A DNA stretch of 8,004 nucleotides from Candidatus Bathyarchaeota archaeon (GTDB taxonomy: Archaea > Thermoproteota > Bathyarchaeia > Bathyarchaeales > Bathyarchaeaceae), in the NCBI GenBank assembly GCA_020348365.1, contig CP070749.1, positions 1,004,032-1,012,035 of the forward strand, written 5' to 3'. Below the pieces are notes generated by a model. That model did not search any database. It had not been told where the DNA came from and saw only the letters and a list, made by a program, of their open reading frames with translations. Shown in pieces: positions 5,845 through 8,004 of this stretch. The position numbers and the translations under genes were made by a program. Each line of letters starts with the position of its first letter. Within the stretch, counting starts at the first letter, position 1.

Positions 5845-7074
5845 CTACATGTGACTTCCCCAGATTTGCAGTGCGGTTCTGAGTTCCCCATGACTTTCAG
5901 CATATTCACTTAGCGGTATCTTCTTCAAAGTAGCATCTACTGCTTGCCTCATAGCTTTTGCACCCGCCAACGTTCCGTCTTTATGACCGTGAATACCGCC
6001 TCCGGCCTGGATAATGAAGTCCGTATCAAAGAAATCTATAAGCGCTGGAACCAATCCTGGATGCAGACCTCCTGAAGCGACGGGTAAAACCCGCTTCAAA
6101 TCATCCATTCCCGCCATTATCGCCTCACGGTTCTCCTCAACTTCCACGCGGGTCTCAGACATTTTACCCACAACGGCACCCACATGAAGCTGATCTACAC
6201 CTATCATCCGGGCTGCTTTCGCTATCACTCGCATGGAAACGCCATGCTTGGGATTCTTGGTGAAAGCTGCATGTCCAGCTCTGTGCGCGTGAATCACAAG
6301 ATCAAAGTCTTGCTCCCGCAATTCCTGTAAGGCTGAGAAACCACAGGTTAAAATGTCAACCATGATGTACTCCCCACCCTGGTCAAGAACGAATTCCGCT
6401 CTCCTCAACATCTCCTGCGTCACGCCCGTAATGTTGACCATGTAGACTTTTCTCTCACCCGTCTCCGCTTCTGCCTTGTCTCTGGCTTCCAGAGTCTTTA
6501 TCAGACGGTCCTCAAATGGACTGAACTTTTGACTGCTTAAATTCTCATCGTCCTTCACGACGTCGCATCCGCCAACCCAAGCTTCATAGGCTACCTGTGC
6601 GTGATCCGGCGGGTTCAAGCCGAGCTTGGGCTTAATGATTGTTCCAACTAATGGCCGATCATGAATTCCCAGAAGATTTCGAACCCCCTCAATACCATAT
6701 TTCGGGCCTTTGAAGCTTCTGATGAGCTCTGGGGGAAAGTGAACATCGTCGAGTCGTAGGTTGTTGAGGGCTTCCAGCCCGAAGACATTCCCAGAGATGC
6801 TGCTAAGTATGTTGGGCATGTTTCCTGGCTCAAAAAGTTCGAGGGGATAAGCTATCTTCACAATATTTCCTTCTATACTGAAAACGTTGGCGGCAAGTTT
6901 CTCAACATAGGGCTTCACGGTTGTTAGTTCAGTCCATGTTCCAATTGAACTCTCAGCGGCAACTCCTCCTGCAGCTTCCTCGATACTAATGGCTTTTGGC
7001 TCGACGAAAAATGTGCAAATGACATCTGCCTCTTCAGGCGTATATGCCATATTCACGAAATCCACATATTTCAA
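5845..7074 (-). CDS. rbcL: Ribulose-1,5-bisphosphate carboxylase, archaeal form III large subunit
   Basis: Carboxylates ribulose 1,5-bisphosphate to two 3-phosphoglycerate; here probably the last step of AMP salvage. The active site is complete (spinach numbering in brackets): E41 (60), T46-W47 (65-66), N96 (123), K148 and K150 (175, 177), carbamate lysine K174 with D176 and E177 (201, 203, 204), H264-R265 (294-295), H297 (327), loop-6 K304 (334), S334 (379), and GGG at 358-360. It is therefore a true RuBisCO rather than a RuBisCO-like protein. At 409 residues it is shorter than the roughly 444-residue Thermococcus type, mainly between K304 and S334. Loop 6 reads GKMSET instead of the usual GKxEG. 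The TTG start has GAGG ten bases upstream; ATG at codon 9 is an alternative. No small-subunit gene is visible, as expected for form III. Confidence 0.96.
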   Translation of the reverse strand: MKYVDFVNMAYTPEEADVICTFFVEPKAISIEEAAGGVAAESSIGTWTELTTVKPYVEKLAANVFSIEGNIVKIAYPLELFEPGNMPNILSSISGNVFGLEALNNLRLDDVHFPPELIRSFKGPKYGIEGVRNLLGIHDRPLVGTIIKPKLGLNPPDHAQVAYEAWVGGCDVVKDDENLSSQKFSPFEDRLIKTLEARDKAEAETGERKVYMVNITGVTQEMLRRAEFVLDQGGEYIMVDILTCGFSALQELREQDFDLVIHAHRAGHAAFTKNPKHGVSMRVIAKAARMIGVDQLHVGAVVGKMSETRVEVEENREAIMAGMDDLKRVLPVASGGLHPGLVPALIDFFDTDFIIQAGGGIHGHKDGTLAGAKAMRQAVDATLKKIPLSEYAESHGELRTALQIWGSHM

Positions 7075-7116
7075 AAAGAATCAACCTCTTGACACTTTTT
7101 AATGGATTGACCCTCC

Positions 7117-7130
7117 TTAAAGCCTTTAAA
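7117..7130. promoter_or_regulatory. Palindromic TATA/operator element between rbcL and AMP phosphorylase
   Basis: TTAAAG (7117-7122), C, CTTTAA (7124-7129) is a perfect inverted repeat around one base. The right half, CTTTAAA, is a plausible TATA box for AMP phosphorylase, with a start near 7152-7156. On the minus strand TTTAAAG can serve rbcL with a start near 7098, which keeps its GAGG ribosome binding site in the message. A second minus-strand AT stretch, ATTAAAAAG at 7103-7095, would give an almost leaderless rbcL transcript. Confidence 0.45.
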
Positions 7131-7166
7131 CAATGATCTGCTTTACCCATTAAGATGTGGGGTTGA

Positions 7167-8004
7167 ATGAAGCTAAAAGCGAGACTTTTAGATATTCAGG
7201 CTGGCGGGAGAAACATAGCTATATTGGATGATGAAACCGCCAGTCTTGCGGGAGTACATTCTTCTGATCGAATTAGATTAACCTACAAGAATAAGCAGTT
7301 AATTGCCATTGTCAACATAGCCAGCAACTTTCCACATGACTACGTAGGCATTTACCAAGAGATTTCAGAGAAGCTGGGGTTACAAGACGGAGAGGCTGTT
7401 GAAGTACTGCCGGCGGAAAGACCTGAGGCTCTTGATCACATTCAAGCAAAAATCCATGGTGAAAGATTGCGAGAAGAGGATGTAAGAATGATAGTGGGGG
7501 ATGTGGTTGAAGGCCACTTAAGTGATGTAGAGCTCGCATCCTTCGTGACTTCGATTTATATTCATGGACTTAGCATTGATGAAATAGAGGCCTTATCCAA
7601 AGCTATGGTGGAAACCGGCAGCACCATATCCTTCGATAGAACCCCGATTCTGGACAAGCACAGCATAGGGGGAGTACCCGGCGACAAGACCACCCTTCTA
7701 GTAGTTCCCATAATCGCGGCCGCTGGCTTCCTCATACCAAAAACTTCGTCAAGAGCAGTCACTTCCCCAGCAGGAACCGCTGACCGCGTCGAAACCCTAT
7801 GTCCAGTAGACCTGACCATCGGAGAAATAGTTGAGGTGGTGAAGAAGACAAACGGCTGCATGGTTTGGGGTGGCGCTCTGGAACTAGCCCCAGCTGATGA
7901 TTTGTTTATCCAAGTCGAATACCCACTCGCAATAGACCCTCTACTTCTGCCCTCAATTATGAGCAAGAAAAAAGCGGTGGGAGCCACTCATGTGGTTGTA
8001 GACA
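7167..8004 (+). CDS. deoA: AMP phosphorylase, 5' part (cut by window end)
   Basis: Phosphorolyses AMP (and in the family also CMP and UMP) to the free base and ribose 1,5-bisphosphate, starting the pathway that ends at RuBisCO. 279 codons are visible of a family length near 500. The N-terminal domain (1-84, starting KLKARLLDIQAGGRNIAIL) is the extra domain of archaeal AMP phosphorylases, absent from bacterial thymidine phosphorylase. A helical domain follows (about 90-160), then the phosphate- and nucleotide-binding core: DKHSIGGVPGDKTTLLVVP (163-181) and KTSSRAVTSPAGTAD (192-206), then the GGALELAPADD segment (235-245). ATG at 7167 follows a GTGGGG stretch of moderate ribosome-binding quality. 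It diverges from rbcL across 92 bases with a shared palindromic promoter element. The dimerisation domain lies beyond the window. Confidence 0.95.
   Translation, partial: MKLKARLLDIQAGGRNIAILDDETASLAGVHSSDRIRLTYKNKQLIAIVNIASNFPHDYVGIYQEISEKLGLQDGEAVEVLPAERPEALDHIQAKIHGERLREEDVRMIVGDVVEGHLSDVELASFVTSIYIHGLSIDEIEALSKAMVETGSTISFDRTPILDKHSIGGVPGDKTTLLVVPIIAAAGFLIPKTSSRAVTSPAGTADRVETLCPVDLTIGEIVEVVKKTNGCMVWGGALELAPADDLFIQVEYPLAIDPLLLPSIMSKKKAVGATHVVVD

Noticed and set aside
5845..7074. RuBisCO-like protein (form IV) without carboxylase activity
   Set aside because: The carbamate lysine, metal ligands, K148, H264, H297 and loop-6 lysine are all present.
7312..7987. Minus-strand frames of 75 and 141 codons at the right end
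   Set aside because: Both are antisense to the well-conserved AMP phosphorylase frame.
7167..8004. Thymidine phosphorylase
   Set aside because: The extra N-terminal domain and the neighbouring isomerase and RuBisCO genes point to archaeal AMP phosphorylase.

Overview
The window reads as chromosomal DNA of an archaeon. It carries archaeal transcription factor E, an archaeal-type tRNA C56 ribose methyltransferase, a form III RuBisCO with the AMP-degradation enzymes, and an HdrA of the kind found in anaerobic archaea. Genes are preceded by TATA-like boxes about 25-30 bases before plausible start sites, and five of the eight main genes use GTG or TTG starts. The combination of form III RuBisCO and a free-standing HdrA-MvhD-type fusion fits a lineage such as Bathyarchaeia or a related anaerobic group. 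That placement is inference, and no marker in the window fixes it.

Layout, left to right. Bases 1-2177 (minus strand) hold most of a large HdrA: flavin domain, several ferredoxin-like cluster motifs and a C-terminal MvhD-like domain, cut by the left edge. Upstream on the same strand is trm56 (2283-2819). A divergent intergenic region of about 240 bases separates it from a plus-strand pair: tfe (3063-3575) and an HD-domain hydrolase (3568-4122), overlapping by 8 bases and probably translationally coupled. Next is a convergent minus-strand DUF116 protein (4186-4773). Then comes a compact block: ribose-1,5-bisphosphate isomerase (4916-5836, plus), form III RuBisCO (5845-7074, minus) and AMP phosphorylase (7167 to the right edge, plus).

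The last three genes are a complete AMP (pentose bisphosphate) pathway. AMP phosphorylase releases adenine and makes ribose 1,5-bisphosphate, the isomerase turns this into ribulose 1,5-bisphosphate, and RuBisCO adds CO2 to give two 3-phosphoglycerate. No phosphoribulokinase is present here, so nucleotide salvage rather than a Calvin cycle is the simplest reading. RuBisCO and AMP phosphorylase diverge from one short region with a near-palindromic TTAAAG-C-CTTTAA element that could serve as a shared or bidirectional promoter. RuBisCO and the isomerase converge with 8 bases between their stop codons.

The oddest observation is in HdrA. Its C-terminal domain looks like MvhD, but every position where I expect an MvhD cluster cysteine is something else. 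One C-terminal ferredoxin motif has Ser in place of its second Cys, and the cysteines of the flavin-domain cluster are rearranged. This suggests an HdrA with altered electron wiring. No RNA genes, insertion sequences or CRISPR arrays were seen.
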